64,000 nt of DNA from positions 1-64,000 of the IMG/VR virus record IMGVR_UViG_3300027747_000004. One strand, written 5' to 3'. The first letter of the stretch is position 1, and each line of letters opens with the position of its first letter. The translations under genes were made by a program, and so were the position numbers. Origin of the DNA: a virus. Under the pieces are notes generated by a model. It was not told the DNA's origin. It saw nothing but the letters and a program-made list of their open reading frames with translations, and searched no databases. Below, one piece after another: positions 1 through 8,998 of the stretch.

Positions 1-127
1 AAACTCGTCGCTACTTCCGTTACCAATCGGGAAAGGGCATCCAGTTTTCTACAGGTTCCTCGTTGAAGCCTTACTTGTTCAACCCATCGTTGAGTGCAAG
101 CGGAACATCTATCGGCGCAACCATTAC
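1..127. repeat. 127-bp exact repeat, copy 1 (assembly or haplotype junction)
   Basis: Positions 1-127 are identical to 56388-56514; the first mismatch is at 128 (a versus g). After that the copies stay homologous with scattered, then dense, differences. An exact match of 127 bases that starts at base 1 equals a k-mer size widely used in short-read assembly. I read it as a graph branch rather than a biological terminal repeat. Confidence 0.9.
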
Positions 128-1790
128 AGTCACCACGCAGTTTCCTCATAACCTAACTGCAAACACCGTTGTGACGGTTGCAGGCGTGGATCAAACGGGT
201 TACAACGGCACATACACAATTCTTTCTACGGGCTTGACTGCAACTGCATTTACTTACACTGCAACAACCGCCCCTTCCTCCACAACAGCAACTGGATTGA
301 ACATCAAGGTCAGCCCTTATAGCTGGTACGGGTCTAGCAACCGAATTGGTTTCTTTGACCAGCAGAACGGCATTTTCTTTGAATTTGATGGTCAAATTTT
401 GTATGCGGTGTTGCGTAGTTCTGTGACTCAAATTAACGGTCGTTCCGCCGTTACACAAGGCTCAGGAACGATTACGGGCACCAATACGCAATTTAGCACT
501 CAATTGAAGCCAAATGATTACATTGTGATTCGTGGTCAGTCGTACAAGGTGATCACAATCACCAGCGATACCTCCATGCAAGTCTCACCAGAGTACCGTG
601 GCAGCACAATAAGCCAAGGTGGCGTGATCATTTCCAAGACCATTGAAACTCGCGTTCCTCAGTCTCAATGGTTTGATCCTTGCGACGGCACTGGCCCTTC
701 AGGGTACAACATTGACCTCACCCGTATGCAGATGTGGTACATCGACTACTCTTGGTACGGTGCTGGTGTGATTCGTTGGGGCTTCCGATCTACTGGTGGT
801 GCCATCATTTACGTGTATGCGCAACAGAACAACAACATCAAGTACGAAGCCTACATGCGGTCTGGAAATATGGCTGCGCACTACGAGTCAAACAACCAGT
901 CTTTGGCAACTTACATCACAGCATCTGTAGGTACTGGTGATACCACATTGAACGTGGCAAGTACCGCAACTTTTGCACCCGCTGGTACTTTGAAAGTTCA
1001 GGCAAGCGGCACGTCTGGTGCAATTGAGTACATGACCTACACAGGCAAAACGGACACCACGTTTACCGGGCTGACCCGTGCAACTACTGGTGGCGCGGCT
1101 ACCGCGCAGTCATTTACTTACTCCGCTACTGCCCCGGTCGCAGTTGAGTATGCATCACCTGACACTGCTGCGGCTCTATCGCATTGGGGCTCTTCGGTCA
1201 TCATGGATGGTCAATTCAACGATGACAAGTCGCTGATTTTTAACTACGGAACTACGGCACAGCTTTCTGTTCCTGCGGGAGCAACCGTCCCTATTATTGC
1301 AATTCGTATCGCACCGTCTGTGGACAACGGCCAAATTGGCTTACTTGGTGTCAAAGAAATTGTCAATCGTATGCAACTGCAGTTGGTTGAACTTGGCATT
1401 GTCTCTGCTGGCACATTCCTAATCAACTTGGTTTTGAATGGGTACTGCACTAGCTTTAGCGGGGCATGGAGTTCACCCAATGTCGCCAATGGATATACCT
1501 CTTCGTTAGCGCAAGTAGCAGTCAATACAACTACTACAGCGTCAATTAGTGGCGGTGAATCAGTTGCTGCGGCGTTTACCAATTCAAGCGGGCAAACCAC
1601 ACTAGATTTAAGTGGAGTTCGGGACTTGGGTAACTCTATCCTTGGGGGTGGTACTACCTCTTCGGTTCCAACTGGACAGTCGGGGCAGTACCCAGATGGG
1701 CCTGATATTTTGTATGTAGCTGCTACTAATACGGCAGGATCAGCTACAAATATTCTGGCTCGTTTGAGCTGGAAAGAAGCGCAGGCCTAA
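1..1790 (+). CDS. Tail protein, 5'-truncated by the window edge (version A)
   Basis: The reading frame is open from position 3, so the N-terminus lies outside the window. The codons before the first possible start match the interior of the 875-residue protein at 55562-58189. About 595 residues are visible. They contain beta-rich modules: a Thr/Val-rich segment with GATITVTT, a module reading GTITGTNTQFSTQLKPNDYI, and a module with YMTYTGKTDTTFTGLTRATT. All are typical of phage tail and virion surface proteins. The next gene starts immediately after its stop. Compared with the other version it lacks 4 residues near DGTGPSGYN and diverges mainly in the middle. A structural role is inferred from context; no enzymatic motif is seen. 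Confidence 0.8.
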   Translation, partial: TRRYFRYQSGKGIQFSTGSSLKPYLFNPSLSASGTSIGATITVTTQFPHNLTANTVVTVAGVDQTGYNGTYTILSTGLTATAFTYTATTAPSSTTATGLNIKVSPYSWYGSSNRIGFFDQQNGIFFEFDGQILYAVLRSSVTQINGRSAVTQGSGTITGTNTQFSTQLKPNDYIVIRGQSYKVITITSDTSMQVSPEYRGSTISQGGVIISKTIETRVPQSQWFDPCDGTGPSGYNIDLTRMQMWYIDYSWYGAGVIRWGFRSTGGAIIYVYAQQNNNIKYEAYMRSGNMAAHYESNNQSLATYITASVGTGDTTLNVASTATFAPAGTLKVQASGTSGAIEYMTYTGKTDTTFTGLTRATTGGAATAQSFTYSATAPVAVEYASPDTAAALSHWGSSVIMDGQFNDDKSLIFNYGTTAQLSVPAGATVPIIAIRIAPSVDNGQIGLLGVKEIVNRMQLQLVELGIVSAGTFLINLVLNGYCTSFSGAWSSPNVANGYTSSLAQVAVNTTTTASISGGESVAAAFTNSSGQTTLDLSGVRDLGNSILGGGTTSSVPTGQSGQYPDGPDILYVAATNTAGSATNILARLSWKEAQA

Positions 1791-1791
1791 T

Positions 1792-2181
1792 ATGCCCTCT
1801 AAATCCCCTGCCCAACACCGCTTGATGGAGGCCGCCGCCCATACCAAGGGCGGGTACGGCGGCGTGCCCCAAAAGGTCGGCAAAGAGTTTGTGTCTGCCG
1901 ATAAGCGCAAGACCAAGAAAATGGCCGATGGTGGCATGGCCAGCTTAGGTGGCATGACATCCAGCACGCCCAGCTCCTCTGCGGGGCAATCATCCAATAT
2001 TAATCCGCCCCCGGCCATGGCCCAGGGCGGCAGGCGGGATGACCTGCCATCCGCGCCGCAGGTGCCCATGAACCCTGACGGTTCTGGACCCATGAACGCG
2101 TCGGGGTTCAAGAAGGGTGGCCACATCACCACCCGGCGTTTGTCGTCGGTGACACGGTCCAAGAAGTCCCCTAACTGGTAA
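1792..2181 (+). CDS. Small virion-associated protein with KSPAQHR N-terminus and GG motifs
   Basis: A 129-residue protein whose ATG follows directly on the tail-protein stop (TAATATG), implying translational coupling. The N-terminus, reading KSPAQHRLMEAAAH then GGYGGVP, is a recognisable feature of small proteins in uncultured podoviruses; no function is known to me. The rest is low complexity (Ser, Gly, Pro, Met). It carries three GG motifs: KMADGGMAS, AMAQGGRRD and FKKGGHITT. The alternative module at 58 kb has no counterpart; there a different N-terminal domain is fused to the next gene. Probably a minor structural or assembly protein, by inference. Confidence 0.7.
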   Translation: MPSKSPAQHRLMEAAAHTKGGYGGVPQKVGKEFVSADKRKTKKMADGGMASLGGMTSSTPSSSAGQSSNINPPPAMAQGGRRDDLPSAPQVPMNPDGSGPMNASGFKKGGHITTRRLSSVTRSKKSPNW

Positions 2182-2190
2182 GAGGTTGTT

Positions 2191-2583
2191 ATGAAAGCGG
2201 GTCTCTATGCCAACATCCACGCAAAGCAAGAGCGCATCGCTCATGGCTCTGGTGAGAAGATGCGTAAGGTTGGTAGCAAAGGTGCGCCGACGGCTCAGGC
2301 TTTCAAAAAATCAGCGAAGACGGCCAAAATGAAAAATGGCGGTCCAAGCCTGGCCGTTGGCCGTGGCGAGAAGTTGTCGGTTGACAAGGGTGCTGGCCTG
2401 ACCGAAAAGGGGCGCGCCAAGTACAATCGGGAGACGGGATCGCACCTGAAGGCTCCACAGCCGAAGGGCGGTGCCCGCAAGGACTCGTTTTGTGCCCGCA
2501 TGAGCGGCGTAGTAGAACATTCAAAGGGGGACGCCCCACGCGCTAAGGCATCGCTGAAGCGGTGGGATTGCCCAGGCTGGTAA
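2191..2583 (+). CDS. Small basic conserved phage protein (NIHAKQERI family, short form)
   Basis: A 130-residue, Lys/Arg/Gly-rich protein. It shares most of its length with the C-terminal two thirds of the 181-residue protein at 58191-58736: NIHAKQERI, GSGEKMRK, GSKGAPTA, KMKNGG, the DSFCARMSG segment and a final LKRW. The start ATG follows AGAGG, a usable ribosome binding site. The longer relative has an extra N-terminal domain, so this one is a split or shortened form. Function is unknown. A nucleic-acid-contacting or packaged basic protein is possible from its charge but unproven. Confidence 0.75.
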   Translation: MKAGLYANIHAKQERIAHGSGEKMRKVGSKGAPTAQAFKKSAKTAKMKNGGPSLAVGRGEKLSVDKGAGLTEKGRAKYNRETGSHLKAPQPKGGARKDSFCARMSGVVEHSKGDAPRAKASLKRWDCPGW

Positions 2584-2592
2584 GGAAACACC

Positions 2593-3666
2593 ATGGCATA
2601 CAGCGGCACCGTCGGTCAAACAGTCATCTCAGTACAGACCCTGATTGACCATGGCGCACGCCGGTGCGGCAAGTTGGCCGAGGAGCTGTCGGTCGAGCAG
2701 GTGCAGTCCGCCAAAGAATCGCTGTTTTTCTTTCTGTCTAACCTGGCCAACCTTGGCATTAACTACTGGGCGATCAACAAGACCGTCATCGGCCTCAACG
2801 CGAACCAGTACATCTACAGCCTGCCTGTAGGCACCGTAGACGCCCAGAACGTGCTCTACCGCACGATGGACAGGCCGGTGGGTAGCTACACCTCATCCGC
2901 AGGCGGGACGGCCGCATTTGTGGCCGATGGCGATACCACGACGTACTGCCAGCAGACTTCCCCCAACGGCAACATCTCGGTGACCTATGGCACCAACAAC
3001 GGGCAGTACATTGGCTCGATCGGTTTCCTGCCCTACATCGCCGGCGGCGGCAGTGGGACCTGGAGCTACGTGCTGGAGTACTCTACCGACGGATCCACGT
3101 GGAATAACCTGGCCACCGGCACCAGTGTTGCGGTGGCAGATATGCAGTGGGTGTGGACTGACATCGACCCGGGGCAGAACGTGCAGTATTACCGCATGCG
3201 GGCTACCGGCGGCACCACGCTGGCCCTGCGCGAGCTGTACTTTGGGAACAACTCCCGTGAGCTGCAGATGGCGCGCCTGAACCGCGACGACTACACCAAC
3301 CTGCCCAACAAGAACTTCACGGCCAACCAGCCCTTCCAGTTCTGGTTTGACCGCACGATCCCCCAGCCCACGATGTACCTGTGGCCGGTGCCTTCCAACA
3401 CTTTCGTCCAGATGACGGTGTGGTACTCCCGCCAGATCATGGACGTGGGTGCGCTTAATGGCCAGCTCGAGATCCCCCAGCGCTGGTACGAGGCGGTCCT
3501 GATGAACCTAGCTCACCGGATGAGCTTGGAGCTGCCGGCCGTACCTTTGGAGCGCATTGGCTACCTTGAAAAGATGGCCGCGCAATACCTCAACGACGCC
3601 GAGAGCGAAGAGCGCGACAAGTCGCCGATCTATCTGGCCCCTAACATTTCCGTCTATTCGAGGTAA
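2593..3666 (+). CDS. Head-tail adaptor-like protein with discoidin-like insertion (version A)
   Basis: A 357-residue protein starting GTVGQTVISVQTLIDHGARR, preceded by AAGGAAACACC. The helical N-terminal part (residues 1-80) and the C-terminal part (about 215-357, including RLNRDDYTNLPNKNF, the WFDRTIPQP segment and a final NISVYSR) resemble phage adaptor or tail-tube-gate proteins that dock onto the portal. Between them, residues about 95-210 form a beta-rich domain with a DGDTTTYC segment, VLEYSTDGSTW and YYRMRA. That pattern is typical of F5/8 type C (discoidin) carbohydrate-binding domains. The homologue at 58747-59805 keeps the same three-part plan but is visibly AT-richer. The adaptor role is inferred. 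Confidence 0.72.
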   Translation: MAYSGTVGQTVISVQTLIDHGARRCGKLAEELSVEQVQSAKESLFFFLSNLANLGINYWAINKTVIGLNANQYIYSLPVGTVDAQNVLYRTMDRPVGSYTSSAGGTAAFVADGDTTTYCQQTSPNGNISVTYGTNNGQYIGSIGFLPYIAGGGSGTWSYVLEYSTDGSTWNNLATGTSVAVADMQWVWTDIDPGQNVQYYRMRATGGTTLALRELYFGNNSRELQMARLNRDDYTNLPNKNFTANQPFQFWFDRTIPQPTMYLWPVPSNTFVQMTVWYSRQIMDVGALNGQLEIPQRWYEAVLMNLAHRMSLELPAVPLERIGYLEKMAAQYLNDAESEERDKSPIYLAPNISVYSR

Positions 3667-3668
3667 AA

Positions 3669-4016
3669 ATGCCGCGCTTCCTCGACACCGAAGGCAATGC
3701 CTCTCTGGCCATCGGCGTCTGTGACCGGTGCAAGATGAAGCGTGCGTTTTCGACTCTGGGCTCGGATCCAAACTTTCCAGGCCTGCGCGTGTGCGACCAA
3801 GGGTGCGCGGACCAGCTTGACCCATACCGGCTTGCCGCGCGTCAAACAGAACGGATAAACTTGCGGTTTCCGAGACCCGACGTCGACATCGCCGTGGTGG
3901 ATAATCAGATCATTACGGGGGGCAACAATAATTTTGTGCTGTCGCCTGAACAGAACACCCAAACGCCTGGAAACAACGGGAACCTTGACTCTATCAGCTT
4001 ATCACCGGGGCAATAA
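3669..4016 (+). CDS. Small zinc-ribbon-like phage structural protein (version A)
   Basis: A 115-residue protein whose start lies two bases after the upstream stop codon. It contains CDRCKMKRAF and, about 25 residues later, a C-x3-C pair (CDQGC). This four-cysteine arrangement suggests a small zinc ribbon. It is followed by DPYRLAARQTERINLRFPRPD, split here as DPYRLAARQ and RFPRPD, which is conserved in the other version at 59802. The C-terminus is Asn/Gly-rich and low in complexity. It sits between adaptor and fibre genes in both versions, so it is probably virion-associated. Function unknown. Confidence 0.75.
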   Translation: MPRFLDTEGNASLAIGVCDRCKMKRAFSTLGSDPNFPGLRVCDQGCADQLDPYRLAARQTERINLRFPRPDVDIAVVDNQIITGGNNNFVLSPEQNTQTPGNNGNLDSISLSPGQ

Positions 4017-5785
4017 TGGCAAACGTAACGATCACCCAACTGCCCAACGCCGGGACCCTTGCTGGCACAGAGTCCGTGCCGATTGTCCAAAACGGCGTTA
4101 CGGTCCAAACTACGACCGGGGCTATTGCCAACGCGTATTCGCAGACGCAAACCTTTATAACCGTCAATCAAGAGCCAAGCCTTGCCAATAGCCAAGCATT
4201 AGCAGCGGGCAATGGAATAAATGTCACAGCCAGTGCCCCGCAAGGAAACATAACGGTAGCGCTTAAAACTTCTGGTGTAACGGCTGGTAGTTACACCGCG
4301 GCTAACATTACGGTGGACAGTTATGGTCGTCTGACATCCGCATCCAACGGTGGAAATGCAGGAACTGTGACATCGGTTGGCGCAACAGTTCCATCATTTT
4401 TGTCTGTTGCTGGTAGCCCCATCACGACTAGCGGAACTTTAGCCATCAGCTATTCGGGAACTGCTCTTCCAATTGCCAACGGCGGCACAGGATCAACTTC
4501 AACGACGTTTGTCAACCTTACTTCCAATGTGACGGGTACTTTGCCAATTGCCAACGGCGGCACAGGATCAACTTCAACGACGTTTGTCAACCTCACTTCC
4601 AATGTGACGGGTACTTTGCCAATTGCCAACGGCGGTACAGGATCAACTTCAACGACGTTTGTCAACCTCACAACAAACGTCACAGGAACTTTACCAGTAG
4701 CAAATGGTGGCACCGGCGTCACGTCTTTGACTGCGGGGTACATCCCCTACGGCAATGGCACGGGCGCCTTTGCGTCTTCTTCTGGGTTTACTTACAACGC
4801 CAGCACAACCACGCTGATAGCGCCGGTATTGAGTGTCAATTCAACCACCAGCACGACGCCTAACCTGACGTTTAATGCCAGCAATTCGGGCTTTACTTCT
4901 GGCGCAGCGGTGTCTGGCAGCTACTTGCAAACCGTTATCCAAAACAGCAGTGGCACCGCAAGCGCGTCAACAAATTATGTCTTGAGCAACGACTTGGGAA
5001 CCGACTCTACCTACTACGGTGAGTTTGGTATGAACTCATCGGTGTACTCAGGTGCAAGCGTCCCTGCTGACTTTTTTAGTCTTAACAACGGCTTGTACTT
5101 TTCCGGCCACGATGGTGACATTAGTGTAGGCTCTGGCAACGGCAAGAAACTGTACTTAACTTGGGGCACTACAGGGCAATCGGCTCACGTCATCAATGCA
5201 TCTGGTGCCCTTGGCCTAAACACCAACTTGGCGGCGGGCACCGGATCTGGCACAACAGGATTTGGCACTGCTGGTCAGCCCATTCTGTCTGGAGGTTCTG
5301 CCGCAACTCCTACTTGGGGAACGCTGACTGTTGGTGGAGGCGGCACAGGTGCGACCACATTGACTGGTCTTGTGGTAGGCAATGGCACCAGCGCTATGAC
5401 TACTGTCACCGCACCAAGCGGTACTGTAGTAGGAACAAACGACACGCAGACGCTGACCAACAAGTGGATTCAGCCTCGTGTTCTAGCAAGCACTGCAAAC
5501 ACCGCAACGCCTACAATAAACACAGACAGCTACGACATTGTTGTAATCACAGCGCAATCTGTCGCCATCACTTCATTCACAACAAACCTAACTGGGACAC
5601 CCGTCAACGGTCAAAAGCTGTGGATTTCTGTTACTGGAACTACAGCAATTGCAATCACATGGGGCGCTTCTTTTGAATCGTCAACAATAACTTTACCTTC
5701 AACAACTGTGACAACGGCTCGGTTGGATGTAGGTTTTGTGTGGAACGTAGCCACAAGCAAGTGGCGCTGCGTAGCGGTGGCTTGA
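4016..5785 (+). CDS. Tail fibre with 25-residue repeats (version A)
   Basis: A 589-residue fibre whose ATG overlaps the previous stop (TAATGG). The N-terminus (ITQLPNAGTLAGTESVPIVQ) is shared with the fibre at 60576 and is the likely virion-attachment domain. Residues about 150-230 hold 25-residue repeats built on LPIANGGTGSTSTTF, a triple-beta-spiral-like motif common in phage fibres. The next block (YIPYGNGTGAFASSSGF to GTAGQPILSGG) is also shared with the 60576 fibre. The C-terminus (WISVTGTTAIAITWG) is likely a distal tip. It works as a receptor-contacting trimer by family analogy. It is much shorter than the version B fibre because whole modules are absent. Confidence 0.88.
   Translation: MANVTITQLPNAGTLAGTESVPIVQNGVTVQTTTGAIANAYSQTQTFITVNQEPSLANSQALAAGNGINVTASAPQGNITVALKTSGVTAGSYTAANITVDSYGRLTSASNGGNAGTVTSVGATVPSFLSVAGSPITTSGTLAISYSGTALPIANGGTGSTSTTFVNLTSNVTGTLPIANGGTGSTSTTFVNLTSNVTGTLPIANGGTGSTSTTFVNLTTNVTGTLPVANGGTGVTSLTAGYIPYGNGTGAFASSSGFTYNASTTTLIAPVLSVNSTTSTTPNLTFNASNSGFTSGAAVSGSYLQTVIQNSSGTASASTNYVLSNDLGTDSTYYGEFGMNSSVYSGASVPADFFSLNNGLYFSGHDGDISVGSGNGKKLYLTWGTTGQSAHVINASGALGLNTNLAAGTGSGTTGFGTAGQPILSGGSAATPTWGTLTVGGGGTGATTLTGLVVGNGTSAMTTVTAPSGTVVGTNDTQTLTNKWIQPRVLASTANTATPTINTDSYDIVVITAQSVAITSFTTNLTGTPVNGQKLWISVTGTTAIAITWGASFESSTITLPSTTVTTARLDVGFVWNVATSKWRCVAVA
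4469..4693 (+). repeat. 75-bp tandem repeats in the tail fibre gene
   Basis: Three consecutive 75-bp units start at 4469, 4544 and 4619, and a degenerate fourth starts at 4694. Each encodes 25 residues beginning LPIANGGTGSTSTTF. The first three are almost identical at the DNA level, which points to recent duplication and likely copy-number variation. Confidence 0.95.
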
Positions 5786-5786
5786 T

Positions 5787-7664
5787 ATGGCAAACAAATA
5801 TTGGGTTGGGTCTGTAAGCGGAACTACACCGGCTTCTGGAAATTGGAGTTCATCAACCGGATGGAGAACGACTTCTGGCGGTCTTGTTGTTACTACCCCA
5901 CCCGGAAGCGCTGACATTGCTATTTTTGATAACAACTCGTTTTTGGGTGCAGCAATCACCGTAACAGTTGATAGCGCAATTACCATCAACGGAATTAATG
6001 CTTCTGGCATTACCACTGGGGCAAATGGCATTACTCTTGCCAGTTCTGGCTCAGGTGCAATACAGTTAAATACAGGCTCTGTTTTAACTTTACCTGCAAG
6101 TAGATTTACATGGACTTGTACCGGGGGACTAAGCCTAGGTACTTCAGCAACATCTACTTGGACTACAAATGGGGTTGCAATATCTTCCCCAATTACATTG
6201 TCATCTACCAATGCTGCGCTAACCATTAGTGGCGATGTTAATTGCACAAGCGCATTAAACTTTAATGGCGGAACAATTAATTTTGCTTCTTACCAAATAT
6301 TTTGCAGTTCATTAGTTGTTAACAGTAGTGTTGCAACAACTTTTAACATTACAACGGCTGGCGCTGGTATCACGGTTACTGGTAATTCTGGAACAATTGT
6401 AAACTGGGCTACAAACTCAAGTAGAATTTTTTATTCAGCAATTAAGTTTACTCTTACGTTAACTGCATCTGGAACTGCTACTGGAAGAAGCATTGCTTTT
6501 ACAGGAACAGGTTACCAAGTATCTACTTCAATTATTCCCGCACTTAAATTTACTAATGGAAGCGACACAATAACAATTATTGTTGCCGGTGTTGGAACAC
6601 TATTTAATTGTGCCGGAATAGATACAACAGGTTGTACAAGTTCTTTAACATTTAATTTTTTACCAAATACATTTTATGTTTATGGCGACGTAATATTAAC
6701 ACCAAGTTTTTTTTACAATGGTTTTGGATTTGTTGGGGCTAGTACAACATCAAAAAAACTTACTTTAAATATTTCTACCGCTTCCACCTCGCCTACTTTT
6801 GTATTTACTCAAGACGCTGTTTATGTTCAACAAGGAATCATTGATAACAACATAGACATGATAGGAAGTTTTACTGGTTTTACAACTGGTTCATTTACAT
6901 TTAATAACACAGGAAGAATTTCCGGCAAATACACACCAAACAATAGAACGTACTTTGTTGGTGACATAGTTTTTAACCAAGAAAACATTGAACTGTATAA
7001 CGCCTATGACTTTACTTCTTGCACCTCTGTATCTGTAACGCAGACATCTGCTTTTAGTACCACATTTACTTTAAGTTCATCTTCTTATTCAGTTCCAACT
7101 ACTTTTACTCAAGCAAGTGGCGTAGGTAACCAAATATTTTTTAAAAACTTTACTCAAACAGGTGGATCTTTAACTTTAAATAGTTCAAGTATTTCCGTTA
7201 CCTCTTCTACAAGTTTTACTATAAATTCAGGCGTAACATTTGATGCCGGAACATCATCTATTACATTGCTTGGAAATTCGTCATTAGTTGCTAGTACATC
7301 AAATTTTAATAATGTAATTGTTTCTGGAAGTAGCGTTTCTATTGCGGCAGCTAAAATACAAAATTTAAGCAATACCGTACAACCGGCAACAACAACTTTT
7401 GCATCAGATGTTGTTTTTGATACATTTAATCTTAATGGAACTTCTGGAAATTTAATTACCGTAACATCAGATACAACAACGCAACGCACATTAACTAAAA
7501 AAAATGCGTGGACGTTAGATCACAGTACAGATAGCGGAAACAATACAGGCATAACTTTTTTAAGCAGTGGAACTGGAAACAATTCTTACTTAAACGTAAG
7601 CTACATCAATGGTATAGTTAGTGGTGCGCCCACTGCGACTGGCAACTTCTTTTTATTGTTTTAG
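5787..7664 (+). CDS. Large AT-rich tail fibre or adhesin, beta-solenoid-like
   Basis: A 625-residue protein starting one base after the preceding stop. The start MANKYWVGSVSGTT followed by NWSSSTGW is typical of phage and autotransporter-like adhesin N-termini. The body is almost entirely Thr/Ser/Asn/Ile/Val-rich with short beta-strand repeats and contains no catalytic motif. A beta-solenoid or trimeric fibre is the best guess. Its codon use is strikingly AT-rich (third positions mostly a or t) compared with neighbours such as 2593-3666 or 10997-12906, which suggests separate acquisition. No counterpart is visible in the alternative module before the window ends. Likely host-range determinant, inferred from position between two fibres. 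Confidence 0.8.
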   Translation: MANKYWVGSVSGTTPASGNWSSSTGWRTTSGGLVVTTPPGSADIAIFDNNSFLGAAITVTVDSAITINGINASGITTGANGITLASSGSGAIQLNTGSVLTLPASRFTWTCTGGLSLGTSATSTWTTNGVAISSPITLSSTNAALTISGDVNCTSALNFNGGTINFASYQIFCSSLVVNSSVATTFNITTAGAGITVTGNSGTIVNWATNSSRIFYSAIKFTLTLTASGTATGRSIAFTGTGYQVSTSIIPALKFTNGSDTITIIVAGVGTLFNCAGIDTTGCTSSLTFNFLPNTFYVYGDVILTPSFFYNGFGFVGASTTSKKLTLNISTASTSPTFVFTQDAVYVQQGIIDNNIDMIGSFTGFTTGSFTFNNTGRISGKYTPNNRTYFVGDIVFNQENIELYNAYDFTSCTSVSVTQTSAFSTTFTLSSSSYSVPTTFTQASGVGNQIFFKNFTQTGGSLTLNSSSISVTSSTSFTINSGVTFDAGTSSITLLGNSSLVASTSNFNNVIVSGSSVSIAAAKIQNLSNTVQPATTTFASDVVFDTFNLNGTSGNLITVTSDTTTQRTLTKKNAWTLDHSTDSGNNTGITFLSSGTGNNSYLNVSYINGIVSGAPTATGNFFLLF

Positions 7665-7673
7665 GAGCCAAGA

Positions 7674-8990
7674 ATGGCACAAAGCGGTTTTACCCCCATC
7701 CTGATCTACGCCAGTGGCACTGCTTCCAACGTGCCAAGCGCGTCAAACCTGACCAATAGCGCTAACGGCGCTGAGTTGGCGTTGAACTATGCCGATGGAA
7801 AACTGTACTTCAAGAACAGCAGCGGCGTGGTTACCCTGCTCGCATCAAGTACCGCTACCGCGGGAGGTGTTACATCGTTTAGCGCAGGAACAACGGGTTT
7901 AACTCCTAACACCGCTACAACGGGTACTATCACTCTTGCAGGAACTTTGGCGGTAGCTAACGGCGGGACCGGCGTAACAACCAGCACGGGCACCGGCAAT
8001 AATGTTTTGTCTACATCCCCCACGCTGGTAACCCCAGCTTTGGGCACGCCGTCCTCTGCAACGCTCACCAACGCCACCGGGCTTCCCCTCACAACTGGTG
8101 TGACGGGTACGCTGCCCGTGGCCAACGGTGGGACGGGTGTTACGACTAGCACCGGTACAGGTAACAATGTGTTGTCTACATCGCCAACGCTGGTAACCCC
8201 AGTCCTGGGCACACCATCATCTGCAACGCTCACCAACGCCACCGGGCTCCCCCTCACAACTGGTGTTACCGGTACACTACCCGTTGCCAACGGTGGCACA
8301 GGCTTGGCTACTACTCCAGCCAACGGTGCATTGGACATTGGTAACGGCACAGGATTCACGCGCACCACATTGACGGCTGGATCGAACATCACGATTACTA
8401 ACGGCGCAGGCAGCATCAGTATTGCATCTGCGGCCTCTGGCGTTTCTGGTGGGCAACAAGTATTTACCGCAAGCGGCACGTTTACGATCCCCGCCGGTAT
8501 TACTCAAACCAAAGTCACTGTGGTTGGTGGTGGCGGTGATGGTGGTGGACTTTCTGGGTCTGGATCCGCTGGTGGTGGTGGCAGCGGCGGTGCTGCAATT
8601 GTTTGGCTTACTGGATTGACCCCTGCAAACACTATTACAGTGACTGTTGGTTCCAACGCTGGAACGTCTAGCATAGCTTCTGGAACACAAACAATCACAA
8701 CAGTTTCTGCAACAGGTGGAACAAGCGTTTCTTCTGGCGCTAGTGGTGGCGGAGCTGGGGGACTTGGCTCTAACGGGACTATAAATATAAAAGGGGGTGC
8801 TGGTGCTAGCAGTGGTGGTGGTGGTGGTGGTGGTTCATCTATTTTAGGTGGGGGTGCTTTGGGTTCTTCAACAAATTCAAATGGTAATCCAGGTGGAAAT
8901 TATGGTGGCGGTGGCAGCGGCGCAAATAGTACTTCTCTTTCAAAAACCGGGGGCACGGGCGCTGGTGGTATTGTGATTTTTGAATACTAG
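7674..8990 (+). CDS. Tail fibre with glycine-rich receptor-binding tip
   Basis: A 438-residue protein with a good ribosome site (AGGAGCCAAG). Residues 1-90 form an attachment-like domain ([18 protein letters not shown]). Two and a half 55-residue repeats follow, starting [19 protein letters not shown]. From about residue 258 a conserved tip module ([26 protein letters not shown]) leads into glycine-rich stretches ending [14 protein letters not shown]. Glycine-rich tips of this kind form polyglycine-II bundles in receptor adhesins of T-even-type phages. This is therefore probably the distal receptor-recognition protein. The small gene at 8999 follows closely, as chaperone or assembly genes often do. 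Confidence 0.85.
   Translation: MAQSGFTPILIYASGTASNVPSASNLTNSANGAELALNYADGKLYFKNSSGVVTLLASSTATAGGVTSFSAGTTGLTPNTATTGTITLAGTLAVANGGTGVTTSTGTGNNVLSTSPTLVTPALGTPSSATLTNATGLPLTTGVTGTLPVANGGTGVTTSTGTGNNVLSTSPTLVTPVLGTPSSATLTNATGLPLTTGVTGTLPVANGGTGLATTPANGALDIGNGTGFTRTTLTAGSNITITNGAGSISIASAASGVSGGQQVFTASGTFTIPAGITQTKVTVVGGGGDGGGLSGSGSAGGGGSGGAAIVWLTGLTPANTITVTVGSNAGTSSIASGTQTITTVSATGGTSVSSGASGGGAGGLGSNGTINIKGGAGASSGGGGGGGSSILGGGALGSSTNSNGNPGGNYGGGGSGANSTSLSKTGGTGAGGIVIFEY
7953..8282 (+). repeat. 165-bp tandem repeats in the glycine-rich fibre gene
   Basis: Two 165-bp units start at 7953 and 8118, and a third truncated unit starts at 8283. Each encodes a 55-residue unit beginning [11 protein letters not shown] or [14 protein letters not shown] similarity between units is high. 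Confidence 0.92.
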
Positions 8991-8998
8991 GAGTAAAA

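Noticed and set aside
4469-4693. CRISPR array or diversity-generating retroelement template repeat
   Set aside because: The 75-bp repeats are contiguous, in frame and encode fibre units, with no spacers. No reverse transcriptase gene or adenine-biased variable repeat is visible anywhere.
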